Shown: positions 21,883 to 32,216 of the stretch, piece after piece
How the letters are laid out: every line of letters starts with the position of its first letter
Position numbering within the stretch: position 1 is the stretch's first letter
Source: Aplidium turbinatum
Taxonomy: Eukaryota > Chordata > Ascidiacea > Aplousobranchia > Polyclinidae
Assembly (NCBI GenBank): GCA_918807975.1
Contig: OU964926.1
Location: 25,923,996 to 25,987,995 of the forward strand
Direction: 5' to 3'
Length of the DNA stretch: 64,000 nucleotides
Notes under the pieces: generated by a model
Database searches by the model: none
Seen by the model: only the letters and a program-made list of their open reading frames with translations
Told to the model about the DNA's origin: nothing
Made by a program: the position numbers and the translations under genes

Positions 21883-22207
21883 AAATATTCTCGTTGTTGA
21901 TATCAATGTCTCCAGTGTAAATAAATTCAATCAAACTTTTCATTGAATTTCCATCTACACAGTTGATTTCAATGGAACTCTGATATTTTTCTTTCATTTC
22001 AATTTTGAACATTGTTTCAAAGAAAGATGAAAAGCAAGACAAGACCATCCTGTTTGCAGGAAAACGATCATTCCCTACGCATATTTCAACATCATTAAAC
22101 GATCCTGAATGTCTGTTCTGATTCGCATATTCCAACAAATTGGATTCATTTGTTCTCTTCCTGGATACTTGCTCTACATTAGTTCTACCAACAAGTGAAA
22201 GGGACAT
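21878..22207 (-). pseudogene. KLHL BTB fragment
   Basis: Starting at the shared ATG (22207, MSLSLVGRTNVEQVSRKR), the frame is open through the BTB core to TGDIDINNENIC (about 109 codons) and then stops being KLHL at an inversion junction. BACK and Kelch are absent. The upstream block at 22235-22350 is intact, so a short BTB-only transcript is imaginable but unsupported. Confidence 0.85.
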
Positions 22208-22234
22208 GTTTATCAATTAACTGATTTGACTAAA

Positions 22235-22350
22235 TGCTTAAAATATTGCATGAAAATCACAACCTAGCTGCAACATAAAATTATTGACACTATTAAAACA
22301 AAACACTCAAGCATTTAATTGGAAAGCAGATGATTTCCAGTAGCATCAAT
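22235..22350 (-). promoter_or_regulatory. KLHL upstream block with acceptor-like site
   Basis: Standard block; acceptor CAG preserved, exon side beginning at 22267. Confidence 0.6.
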
Positions 22351-23287
22351 ACTTAGATCGAAGGAACAATTTGAATGAAGATATAAAATCTAGAAAAACA
22401 TAAAAGTTACCATTTTAATCTTTCTTATTAGCGCGCTGTCAAACAACGTTTCATCATTAAAATACAATTGTCTGTATGGAGAAGGGAGTTCTCTAAAATC
22501 CCACGGTGGCATAGATATATTTGAAGGAATTATGAGATTATTCAGGGGAGTTATCAACTTAATTAAAAAATAGCTCCATCATAAGCTATGGCTGTCAAAA
22601 ACGTTTCATGATTAAAATACAGACTTAATTGTCTGCATGGAGACAGTATCTAAAACCTTAGGCAGCCTCTGCTTATTTAAAAAACTATAGGGACTATTCA
22701 GAAGAGTGCTATTCATTCTAACAAATCAATTACAAGCTAAAACCTAGTTGTATAGAAACAACAGTTTCAAGTAGATGTGAAATGTTACATTTCGCACCTT
22801 TATAAATTAGCGTTTTTCAATGTAGTTAAGGCAATAACAATACAACGGACATATAGCACGAACATCCTATAATTCACATTTTCCTCGATGTGATACTACA
22901 ACACAAACCGTTTCAGTTCCATGAATATGGAAAGTCAAGCATGGAAACCTCCGAACTAAATGATTGCTACATTTTCTCTAAATAAACAGAAGACGTGGCG
23001 AGATTCTTAAGAACGTCTGCACCGAATCGGTCGTCTTCGAAACGGGCCGACTCCGAATGGGCGGCACGAATCACGTTTAAAATAATTTGAAAACAACTGA
23101 CTTCTTGCAACAAACTAGCAATGGTACTTCAAAACTTTCTCGGCAAATGTACTTCACAATAATATTAAACATTTTTTATGACAACTGCTCAATGGTGCCG
23201 TACACTAACTGTCTAAAATGCAACAAAATTATAACATTATAAAATAATTAAAACATTTTAACATTGATTGGCACTGGTTTTCATGCT
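22351..23287. other. Spacer, paralogous to 14230-14560
   Basis: About 22440-22760 matches 14230-14560 (caattgtctgtat, gttctc, ttattcaggggagt). About 23006-23070 has TTCGG-type motifs (caccgaatcggtcg, gaaacgggccga). No gene is seen. Confidence 0.55.
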
Positions 23288-23440
23288 TTAATCTACCAAC
23301 ATAATACAGAATGATGGTGCATTACAATCGTTGACTATCAAGCAAATCAGGAAAAGTAAGTGGTAGTTTGCTGTTACAATTCTCAACTTCAATTACTGGC
23401 AATAATGGCTTAGTTCCACCAATCACAATACGACTTCTAA
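23288..23440 (-). pseudogene. KLHL relic, blades 1-2
   Basis: The minus strand still reads IVIGGTKPLLPVIEVENC and PLTFPDLLDSQRL, equivalent to ILSLGG...VIEVYNCN...PLTFPDLPDGR of intact copies, with ccaacataatacag (YYVGG region) next to it at 23297. It is more diverged than the other fragments and probably older. Confidence 0.75.
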
Positions 23441-24301
23441 GAAACCAACGTTTAATTGAAGTGGATACTACAAGCCTCAAAAAGGAATTACTTCCATACA
23501 TTGCTCGCAATATTGCAGAGTGCATTCAGATTTTTCAGTGTTGATGTTGATTGAAATGAAAACAAAAATCACAATTTAGATTGTTTGCAACGTCTTCTTA
23601 CTTCCGGGCAGCATCAACAGCTATAATACAAAATTTTGCTATGTTCTGTAGTTGCTATCTTCTACCACGAAGCAGTCTCACTTGTTCAGTGAAACTAAAA
23701 AAAAACAAAAAACATTACACTATCAATAATAAACGTGATTCCAAACAAAATGACGAAAAAGCTACCAATCTTTACATTTAAACCAAAAAACTTGGTGGTC
23801 AAACTAATTAGTTTTAAAAGTGAACAGAACTGGAAACATGTGCTGATAATATTCAACTTGAAAAATTAAACAAGTCTTAATGACAAGAATAGCCATTCAC
23901 CAAAACCGCAAGACAGCTAAAATGAGTCAGCTAAAAACGTTAGTACACAAAGTAACACTCAGAGATTAAATGGTTGCAAAAACTAAATGGCCTCTATGAA
24001 GTGAAAATTTGAGATTTAGCACAATTTATCAACCATAAACGTACCATGAATAAACAACACACTAAAAGTACTGGAAATACCGAAAAAATGATGCCCATTT
24101 GATGATAACGAAACTAATTAGCTAACTAAAAAATATCCAAAAATAATGATTCAATGATCCAAGAAGTTAAACAAACAATCACTTGAATTATTAATTGAAA
24201 ATTAAAAAATCAATTGAACAATTAACAACTGTAGGTAACACGCTTTTAATACCAGAAGCATTGTGACGCAATAAATGGAGCTCCTATTGTTGACAGAAAC
24301 G
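23441..24301. other. Spacer, nothing recognised
   Basis: AT-rich sequence without a convincing frame. The last 60 bases before 24302 resemble the 3' flank of the KLHL copy at 59653 (cagaaacgttagat). Confidence 0.45.
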
Positions 24302-25963
24302 TTAGATCGCTACAATCGAATGATTGAACAATTCAGCACCAGTTTTCCCAACAATGCTCCATCTATTAATCAGTGGATCATAACATTCTATGTACTTGAC
24401 TGGTTGAGATGTCTCATCAATTCCACCAACAACAAATATTCTTCCTTTCAAAACACAAGCTGAGCAAGAACTTCGACGAAATTTCATCTTACCGACGTAA
24501 CTCCATTTACCAATGGATGGGTCATATTTTTCAACACTTTTTAGTGCAGTGTCCCAACAACCACCGGTTCGGCCGCCAATTGCATAAATGAATCCATTAC
24601 AACAAACAGCTGCCAACCATCGTCGTGGAGTTTGCATGGAACTTACAACTTTCCATTTCCCATCACAACTTTTCAAACATTCAACAGATGATAAATACTT
24701 ATCACTATCGCATCCACCGATTGCATACAAACTACCATTGCAAGCGACAAGTGCATTTCCATGTCTCTTTTGACGTAATGGGGATATGTCTTGCCATGAA
24801 CTGGAACTCGATAAATAGCATTCTCCTGGTTCTTGACCACCGACAACAACCAGATTGCCATCAAAAACAGTTGCTCCCATCACAGCTCTTGCCTTGTTCA
24901 TTGACTTGACTTCATCCCATTTTAAGTTATGACAAGACAAATCCATTCGCCAAACAGAATTTTGATATTTGTTTTCATCCAACCCACCAACATAATACAA
25001 ACAACCACGCAATATAACAGCACAACCACAATCTCGTCCATCTGGTAAGTCAGGGAAGGTAAGTGGTGGTTCACCATTACAATTATAAACTTCAATTACT
25101 TGGGATAATGAAACACTTCCACCTAAACTCAATATTATCGTACTCTTGTCTGGTTCCATTAAGTTTTGAACAAGTTTGCTTTGAACTTGTATAACTAACT
25201 GACACAATTCATGGCTTTGCATTACCAAATTTTCTTTCAAAACAACTTCTTCAAAAAATGGTGGTGAAAGTTTGTGAAGATCTATAAGTTTCAAAAGCTC
25301 AGGAAACTCACTGGCACGATTGCCTTTATCATGTTTGGTCCATCCCAATATGGCTGTGAATACTGAAGCTTCATTGACAATAGATCGATCTTGTTTTGAA
25401 ATGCAATTTCTCAGGTCTTTTTCAGTGAAACTTTTGAACTCAATTGTAGTTGATGCTGCATCAAAATTTCTGGCAATAATTTCAACAGTTTGAGTTTTCA
25501 GTGAATTGTTTTGAAAGTGTTCTGCTATACCAAGAACAATAAAACAGTTGTTTGGAGTAAGAGCTTCACTCACAAAATCAAAACAAAACTGCTTCACATC
25601 ATCAATTTGTAAGTAATTGGATGCTGCAATCAAATCACAAACATTCTCGTTGTTGATATCAATGTCTCCAGTGTAAATAAATTCAATCAGACTTTTCATT
25701 GAATTTCCATCTACACAGTTGATTTCAATGGAACTCTGATATTTTTCTTTCATCTCAATTTTGAACATTTTTTCAAAATAACATGAAAAGCAAGACAAGA
25801 CCATCCTGTTTGCAGGAAAACGATCATTCCCTGCGCATATTTCAACATCATTAAATGATCCTGAATGTCTGTTCTGATTCGCATATCCCAACAAATTGGA
25901 TTCATTTATTCTCTTCCTGGATACTTGCTCCAGTTCAGTTCTACCAACAAGTGAAAAGGACAT
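24302..25963 (-). CDS. BTB-BACK-Kelch protein (KLHL type), intact
   Basis: This single-exon gene has 553 codons from the shared ATG at 25963; no ATG lies upstream in frame near it. Layout: BTB about 33-134, BACK 135-247, six Kelch blades 270-550. The Cul3-contact M-K-E is present. The BACK end is of the common subtype (IDLHKLSPPFFEEVV). The blade-2 loop is the shortest among the open copies (LDENKYQN). Kelch signatures include LYAIGGCDSDKYLSSVECL and FIYAIGGRTGG. The expected role is substrate adaptor of a Cullin-3 ubiquitin ligase; substrate unknown. The 3' flank resembles that of 59653-61341, so these two share a duplicated block. No break seen. Confidence 0.93.
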   Translation of the reverse strand: MSFSLVGRTELEQVSRKRINESNLLGYANQNRHSGSFNDVEICAGNDRFPANRMVLSCFSCYFEKMFKIEMKEKYQSSIEINCVDGNSMKSLIEFIYTGDIDINNENVCDLIAASNYLQIDDVKQFCFDFVSEALTPNNCFIVLGIAEHFQNNSLKTQTVEIIARNFDAASTTIEFKSFTEKDLRNCISKQDRSIVNEASVFTAILGWTKHDKGNRASEFPELLKLIDLHKLSPPFFEEVVLKENLVMQSHELCQLVIQVQSKLVQNLMEPDKSTIILSLGGSVSLSQVIEVYNCNGEPPLTFPDLPDGRDCGCAVILRGCLYYVGGLDENKYQNSVWRMDLSCHNLKWDEVKSMNKARAVMGATVFDGNLVVVGGQEPGECYLSSSSSWQDISPLRQKRHGNALVACNGSLYAIGGCDSDKYLSSVECLKSCDGKWKVVSSMQTPRRWLAAVCCNGFIYAIGGRTGGCWDTALKSVEKYDPSIGKWSYVGKMKFRRSSCSACVLKGRIFVVGGIDETSQPVKYIECYDPLINRWSIVGKTGAELFNHSIVAI

Positions 25964-25989
25964 GTTTATCAATGAATTGTTTTAACAAA

Positions 25990-26060
25990 ATGCTTCAAAT
26001 ACTGAATAGAAATTATAACCTGGCTGCAACATAAAAACATAGCGATACTAAATACTTGCT
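25990..26060 (-). promoter_or_regulatory. KLHL upstream block, distal part lost
   Basis: The acceptor half is kept (exon side beginning at 26023, reading ttttatgttgcag). The farther half of the block, present before other copies, is not seen beyond about 26060. Confidence 0.55.
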
Positions 26061-26101
26061 AAATTATTTTACAAATGCATAGAAAGGCAACAGCGTAAAG
26101 T

Positions 26102-26445
26102 CTAAACTAAACCATGGATTAGCTTCTTCTTCTTCTTCGTTTGAACTTTCTTCGCCACTCCAGGGGTCGAGGGGCTCTGCCTTTTACCACCCTTGGGCAG
26201 TGGCGTCAACGAGGTCAAGATGTTTGGGCAGGTGTCGAGCAGCCATTGAATTGATTCGTCATCCAGTTCAGGCAGACCACGCACACCATTTGGCGCATGG
26301 TAGATGGCGCAGTTACAGATGGTGTGGTCTACGGTTTGTGTAATTTGCTTGTAATCAGTTAACATAAAATAATTGTGTTTCTCGGCAGCCGATTTGTAGC
26401 AAGAATTGACAGCGATAGACACCGTGTTTTGCCCATGAGGCTGCT
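26102..26445 (-). mobile_element. LINE ORF2 C-terminal fragment
   Basis: The minus strand reads TVDHTICNCAIYHAPNGVRG then LPELDDESIQWLLDTCPNI. This is the cysteine/histidine-bearing C-terminal signature of Jockey/CR1-like non-LTR retrotransposon ORF2 (pattern C-x-H-x-x-x-C-P...LDD...WL). Only the C-terminus remains. The part at 26376-26445 recurs inverted at 26670-26740, and part recurs at 43999-44047. Confidence 0.65.
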
Positions 26446-26880
26446 CGCTGTACTAGCGAGTGCTCAGCCTTGTGCTGATAGCCGGGAAGAACGCCCCTTT
26501 CTTCACATGTCCTCTGCCCTGGCACCTGCTGGTTTTGTTGGCTCTTTTCTTTCCACAAAGATAAAAGTTAAACTGACTGGTAAAGCGGTGGTCGAATACC
26601 CTTGTGGCAGAATTAGTGGTGCGATACTTGTGGTGCGAATTAGTGATGCGATTGAAAAAAAATAAAAAGCCCAGCCTCATGGGCGAAACACGGTGTCTAT
26701 CGCTGTCAATTCTTGCTACAAATCGGCTGCCGAGAAACATATTGTTGATTGGATAGTCTGAATACCTAGCGTGGAAGCCACACCATTATGGTTAGCGAAT
26801 CGCAGATGCTCGCTGTACTAGCGAGTGCTCAGCCTTGTGCCGATAGCCGGGAAGAACGCCTCTTTCTTCACATAAAATAA
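26443..26880. repeat. Direct and inverted repeats around the LINE piece
   Basis: gctcgctgtactagcgagtg and about 45 following bases occur at 26443-26507 and again in the same direction at 26809-26873. The segment reading tgtagcaagaattgacagcg at about 26394 occurs inverted at 26670-26740 (ctgtcaattcttgctaca). The region between carries no recognised gene. This looks like a rearranged LINE insertion. Confidence 0.65.
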
Positions 26881-27194
26881 TTGATTGGACGAAACAAGAA
26901 AAGAAGTAATGCTAAAAACAATCAACAAGTAGCCTAATCGCCTGCCTGCAACTATTCACAAACGCTGCAGAGTTTGCATTTATTAGGCTTATTGAAAGAA
27001 TATAAATTACGTACAAATTGGATGGTTAAGTTAACAAACACCTTCATAGAAAATATTAAAGTGATATTCAGTCAAAGTGAGCACACTTGCAGCACACATA
27101 TTTTGATGTGTCATTACAATATTTATTCATTGTTTGAAAAATAATTGTAAATACAATAAGCACGCTTGGTAATAGAAATGTTGGACCCGCAACA
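26881..27194. other. Spacer, nothing recognised
   Basis: AT-rich sequence without KLHL or transposon similarity that I can see. Confidence 0.4.
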
Positions 27195-27430
27195 TTGCAA
27201 TTGCGTGGAAATGTTGTTGAAAATGTAAGTAGTTTCTGCTATCTGGGCAGTGTAACAAATACACATACCTTGATCAAATAGTACCTGACAAAGAAAAGTA
27301 ATTAAAAGAAGAATTACACTTGGTTGGCAGGCATTTGGAAGAGCGAGCTCAATATTTAAAAGTAAATCACCGATCTCAATGAAAAGAAAAGTTAAAAAAT
27401 TAAAACTGCACTTAATGTCTGAGTATAAGT
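27195..27430 (+). mobile_element. LINE reverse-transcriptase thumb fragment
   Basis: Two plus-strand frames give NVVENVSSFCYLGSVTN and then KRRITLGWQAFGRASSIFKS with KSPISMKRKVKKLKLHLMSE. This matches the FxYLGS...DKEIKRRIxxG...AF..L..I...SLxxKxRxxxxxV region after the palm domain of RTE/CR1-type LINEs. A frame change near 27270-27290 separates the pieces. No ends are visible. Confidence 0.65.
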
Positions 27431-27903
27431 AACTGGTAGCCTATAGTACCATCAAACTGCTTCTACTTATTCTCACCGTATCTCGCTAATTACTGTATAT
27501 TCGCTTTTGTCTTACCAGTATGCTGTGTTGTATGTATACTGTATTGTATATGCCATTTTGTATTTTTGCATCATTTCTAGTAGTTTTATTTTTGATTTTT
27601 TTGTTTGTTTTTTTATATTGCACTGTTAAATTTCGTATGTGTATTGTTTTTTATGTTGTATATAATATATATCTATCAATCAAATCAATCAATATATCAA
27701 TCAATCAATATTTGCGTTCAACTTCGACACCGTTCCATTTTAAATAAGCCATGACACCACACGGGTGTGGCAGACTCGATGACCAGTTCGGTCCTTCTGT
27801 CACTCCCATCGTCATCAGCAAACAACCTAGCTCACATTGTAATCTTGTATTGTTTTTTTTCACATGTGCTGATGATGCAAAATAAAAGAACTTCTTCTTC
27901 TTC
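27431..27903 (+). repeat. Simple repeat and a LINE/SINE-like 3' tail
   Basis: About 27670-27712 is an (ATCA)n-type simple repeat. About 27740-27903 has a less AT-rich body and ends gatgcaaaataaaagaactt followed by (CTT)n, the look of a retrotransposon 3' end with a poly(A)-signal-like motif. The duplicated KLHL flank begins directly after it, and the paralogous site at 91 lacks it, so it probably inserted at that border. Confidence 0.45.
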
Positions 27904-28133
27904 CCGGACTACACTAAAAGGTTGCTAATGAGCAGCCAGTCTTTGGTTTCATAATTTTCATAGTTTCTGATTTAGTTGTTTCCTTCACAAACCATTTTCC
28001 GAACATGTTTCTCTCCTCTGTTCAGAAAATCATTACAGTACAATAAAAAGAAAAGATAAAAAAGTATGAACAAACAAAAACAGAATCATTTTGAAGGTTC
28101 ATCTAAATATAAACCAAGAAAAAATCAGGTGAG
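27904..28133. repeat. Duplicated 3' flank of a KLHL gene
   Basis: Paralogue of 91-337; see that entry. The similarity continues into the coding end on both sides, including the TGA stop. Confidence 0.75.
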
Positions 28134-30138
28134 TCATATGGCAACAATCGAATGATGGATCAGATCGTCATCAGTTTTTCCAACAAAGGTCCATTCATTC
28201 ACTTGTGGATCATAACTTTCCATTTCGTTGACGGCAATACTCTTTTCATCAAGTCCACCAACAACAAATATTCTTCCTTTCAACACACAAGCTGAACACG
28301 CACTTCTATGAAAATGCATGTCACTGACGTAAGACCATTGATCAGTTGATGGATCATACTTTTCAACACTTTTTAGTGTAGTGTCCCTACCTCCACCAGT
28401 TCGTCCACCAATGGCGTAAATGAACCCATCACAGCAAACAGCTGCGACCCATCATCGTGGAGTTTGCATTGGAACTTACAACTTTCCATTTGTTTTGTTA
28501 CTAGGCTCCAATAACAGGGAGAAAGAAACTAGGCACCATGAAACAAACGCTTGTAGAAATCACCGAAAAAAACGTTTCTGTCGTAACTCATGAACGGTGT
28601 TCCCTCTAAAAAAAGCAATGAGTTGGTTTTTCATCTTTTTGTGAGAGTCTATAAAACCGTATTTCTTGATTATTAGACAACTGTCACTTGCGGTGTCCTC
28701 ATCATCACTTGATTGTCCACCAATGGCATAAATCAACCCATCACAACAAACAGCTGCCAACCATCGTCGTGGAGTTTGCATGGAACTTACAACTTTCCAT
28801 TTTCCTTCACAACTTTGCAAACTTTCAACACATGATAAATATTCACCATTGCCATATCCACCAATTGCATATAAACGATCTTTGCAAGTGACGACTGCAT
28901 TTCCTTCTCTATTTTGTTGTAATGAAGGTAAATTGTGCCAGAAATTAACCACTGGCGAATAGCATTCCCCGGGTTCTTTGTCACCAACAACAACCAGACT
29001 TCCATCAAGCTCACTTGCTCCCATCACAAATCTATTCTTGTTCATTGACTTAACATCTTTCCATTTAAATTCTTGTTCAGACAAATCCATTTGCCAAATA
29101 GGTCCGCCAAAACTGAAGATGTTTCAACAGCTCCATCCTTGCCTTGATTTCTTCCACCAATATAATACAAACAGCCACGCATTACAACAGCACAACTACA
29201 ATCTCGACCATCTGGTAGATCAGGGAAGGTAAGTGGTGGATCATCATTGCAAATATAAACTTCAATTACTTTGGTCAATGCATCAATTCCACCTAAGCAC
29301 AATATTCTGGTGTTCTTATCTGTTTGCATCAAGTTCTTCAAAACTTTGTTTTGTGCTTGAAACATAATCTGACATAAGTCAAGATTTTGCATCAACAACT
29401 TTTCTTTCAAAACAACTTCTTCAAAAAATGGTGGTGGAAGTTTGAGAAGATCTACAAGTTTCAAAAGCTCAGGAAACTCACTGGCACGATTTCCTTCATC
29501 ATGTTTGATCCATCCCAATATGGCAGTGAATACTGAGGCTTCATTGACAATGGATCGATCTTGTTTTGAAATGCAATTTCTCAGATCTTTTTCATTGAAA
29601 CTTTTAAACTCAATTGTAGTTGATGCTACATCAAAATTTCTGCCAATGATTTCAACACTTTCAGTTTTTAGTGAATTGTTTAGGAAGTGTTCTGCTATAC
29701 CAAGAACAATAAAACAGTTGTTTGGACTAAGAGCTTCATTCACAAAATCAAAGCAAAACTGCTTCACATCATCAATTTGTAAGTACTGTAATTAGATGCT
29801 GCAATCAAATCACAAACATTCCCGCTGTTGATATCAATGCTTCCAGTGTAAATAAATTCAATCAGACTTTTCATTGAATTTCCATCTACACAGTTGATTT
29901 CAATGGAACTCTGATATTTTTCTTTCATTTCAATTTTAAACATTTTTTCAAAGAAAGATGAAAAGCAAGACAAGACCATCCTGTTTGCAGGAAAACGATC
30001 ATTCCCTGCGCATATTTCAACATCATTAAACGATCCTGAATGTCTCTTTTGATTCGCATATTTCAGTAAATTGGATTCATTTGTTCTCTTCCTGAATACT
30101 TGTTCTAATTCAGTTCTACCAACAAGTGAAAAGGACAT
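28134..30138 (-). pseudogene. Chimeric KLHL pseudogene
   Basis: Two KLHL genes appear joined. 28134-28492 is the end of a copy very like 338-1354 (blades 5-6). 28690-30138 is another copy from the ATG at 30138 through BTB, BACK and blades 1-5. Blade 5 therefore occurs twice, separated by about 200 bases of unrelated sequence (28493-28687). The upstream part has a 5-bp insertion near 29785 (gtaagtactgtaattag against gtaagtaattgg) and an insertion of about 14 bases near 29100, both shifting the frame. The BTB segment itself is open. It is a rearranged, dead copy. Confidence 0.88.
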
Positions 30139-30169
30139 GGGTATTAGTAAGTCAGCTTTTTCAAGAAAC

Positions 30170-30280
30170 TTAAAAATTCTGAATGGCAATTACAACCTAG
30201 CTGCAACATAAGAATAATCGGTATTAGTAAAACAAAACAGAAAAGATTTTAATCGGAAAGCAAATCAATAATTAAAATAC
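30170..30280 (-). promoter_or_regulatory. KLHL upstream block with acceptor-like site
   Basis: Standard block; acceptor CAG preserved with the exon side beginning at 30200. Confidence 0.6.
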
Positions 30281-30687
30281 AGCAACAATATGAATAAAAA
30301 AAAACTTAGAAAAAAACATCTTAATCTTTATTTGATAGTTATAGTCATTGGTCATACAAAAAATGCAAATTTTTTAGTTCCAAAAAATGTCCATACAACA
30401 TGTTATTATAAAATCACAAAATGGTTCGACAACTGATTATTAATTGCAAGAAGCTGGTAATAGGTAGCACTTTATTTTTTTGTTTCTAGAGATGGAAATG
30501 TCGTTTACTATGATTTCAAATGTTCTTAATATGACAACTGCCGAATGATGCCTGGTATTAACTGTATGGAATGCAACAAAAATTCAGAAACGCAAAAGGA
30601 GTTGCAAATGAACATTATAATTGAAAAACACGAACATAATAATTCACTCAAGAATAAACAAGAGTTTGAAACCGACTGGTTCTAATG
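30281..30687. other. Spacer
   Basis: No gene. The last 200 bases resemble 61560-61730 (aatgatgcctggtattaactg, gtataaaatgc...), the spacer upstream of the 59653-61341 copy, as part of a duplicated block. Confidence 0.5.
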
Positions 30688-30695
30688 TAGTAGAG

Positions 30696-31156
30696 CAGGG
30701 GTCCGCAAATAGTGGGTTGCGACCCAAACCATCCATTGTTGGTCACAAAACAGTTTAAACTTAGGTACTATCCATATCATATAACTTGTTTGGCAAAAAT
30801 AAATACAACCATATACTATTTGATGTACTAAGTTTCATACAATTTTGTAGCATACAAGAAAATTTATACTTTCAATGGTAGTAGCTTAGTCTCCGCTTGT
30901 TAAGCCTGCGGTTAATAGGTCCACCCGTTTATTAAGAGCCCAATTTGGTCCATTCCGGAATTACTGAAAGTATAGGAGTGGCAGAGAATCGTCCCTGGCT
31001 TAATAAGCCCAAAATTGTCCAGTCCGGATGTAGGCTTAATACGCGGAGACGACCGTATTGAAATTGGAATGAAATTGCAAAGTATTCTGAGCAAAATTAT
31101 ATGCTTCCGAAACGTTTGGGTCGCGCCTACAGGGGTCGCGCATTTGCGGACCTCTG
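30696..31156. mobile_element. Non-autonomous hAT element (461 bp)
   Basis: Ends are caggggtccgcaaat and atttgcggacctctg, one mismatch over 15. tagtagag flanks both sides (30688-30695 and 31157-31164). The paralogous spacer at 61730-61737 has a single tagtagag and no insert, which is an empty site. Inside, 30889-31050 forms a further inverted repeat with arms gtctccgcttgttaagcc and, reversed, gtctccgcgtattaagcc, probably a second small element. There is no coding capacity. Confidence 0.93.
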
Positions 31157-31164
31157 TAGTAGAG

Positions 31165-32216
31165 GACAATATGTTATGCTAAGGAAAGAAAGTTTACAGC
31201 ACTCAATCCCAAAGAAAAAGCAACGTAGGAGAGTTAGGAATGAAAACTATGTGGGTTGTTGCGTTAATTACTTTTGTTAGCGTATATAAAAAGCTTTACA
31301 AGCGGATAACATCACAAAGAGTCATCTTATTTCAAACAGGATCATTGTTTTTACGATGCAAATGGGCGAGGAATTTTGAAACATTAGCTTGCAAACAATC
31401 TTATTTGTAAAAGGAAATACAAATATAGAGAAACACCAATACTAAAAAAATCTGGCACAAAGGCACTTCCTCGAAATGAGAGATCAATTTAAGGCCAGTT
31501 ATTCATTAAATGAAAGAGATACTGAAGTTTTTTCATATTCACGGTAACCGTGAAGGTTTGACGAAGATGAAAAAACTTCAGCATGTTTTTATATTTGTAA
31601 ATGGACAGTAAATAAACGTCATAATGGGTGATTCTGACAGAATTAAACAAATGACGGAAATTAAAACGTTTATAAAATGATACAAAAATACTGAACAGTT
31701 AACCTCAACCCAAAGTAATAAATAGCTGAAAACACCACAAAGTCTTCTCTTATTTCAAACAGCATGATGCATGCAGTGCACGTAAGTGGGGAATTTCATA
31801 ATGTATGCTTGTAAACAGTCTCAATTTGTAAATGGACAGTAAAAAACAATATAATATCGCTAATAGTTAACACTAAACCGATGAAAGTATCGACACTTTA
31901 TAGTCAGCGGCATCTGAATTTAGCATTTGTTTGTTTTCTAACCTCCTTGAGAGTTTATTCACAAATAAATCACATAAATGCAAGGATCTATATGCCAACA
32001 ATCAACATTTCTCGTTGGCGTGCAAAAAACTTTGATTTATTTGTAAAAAAAGTTGCGAATGCAGGTGAAGAGAAGTGGAGAAAAATTTTTGAACTGGCGG
32101 ATTGCGAATTATAAAAATACAAAGCCAAAGTGTTTAAAACAAAAATTAATGACAAAAAAAACTGTACGCCACTAGCCTACTACATGCAAATAAAACAAAG
32201 TGAAAAAATAAAGTAA
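31165..32216. other. Spacer built of shared blocks
   Basis: About 31165-31400 matches 61738-61960, with a second, partial copy at 31730-31850. About 31521-31582 is an imperfect palindrome with arms actgaagttttttcat and atgaaaaaacttcagc around ttcacggtaaccgtgaa. A plus-strand frame at 31881-32114 overlaps a spacer block found also at 61990-62060 and is not convincing as a gene. Confidence 0.55.

Noticed and set aside
26102-26445. LTR retrotransposon coding piece
   Set aside because: The NCxxYHAPNG...LDDExxxWL signature is that of LINE ORF2 C-termini. No integrase, protease or gag sequence is seen in the window.
31881-32114. Plus-strand frame of 77 codons as a small gene
   Set aside because: Its first part lies in a spacer block repeated at 61990-62060 and 7275-7320, where the frame is not kept.
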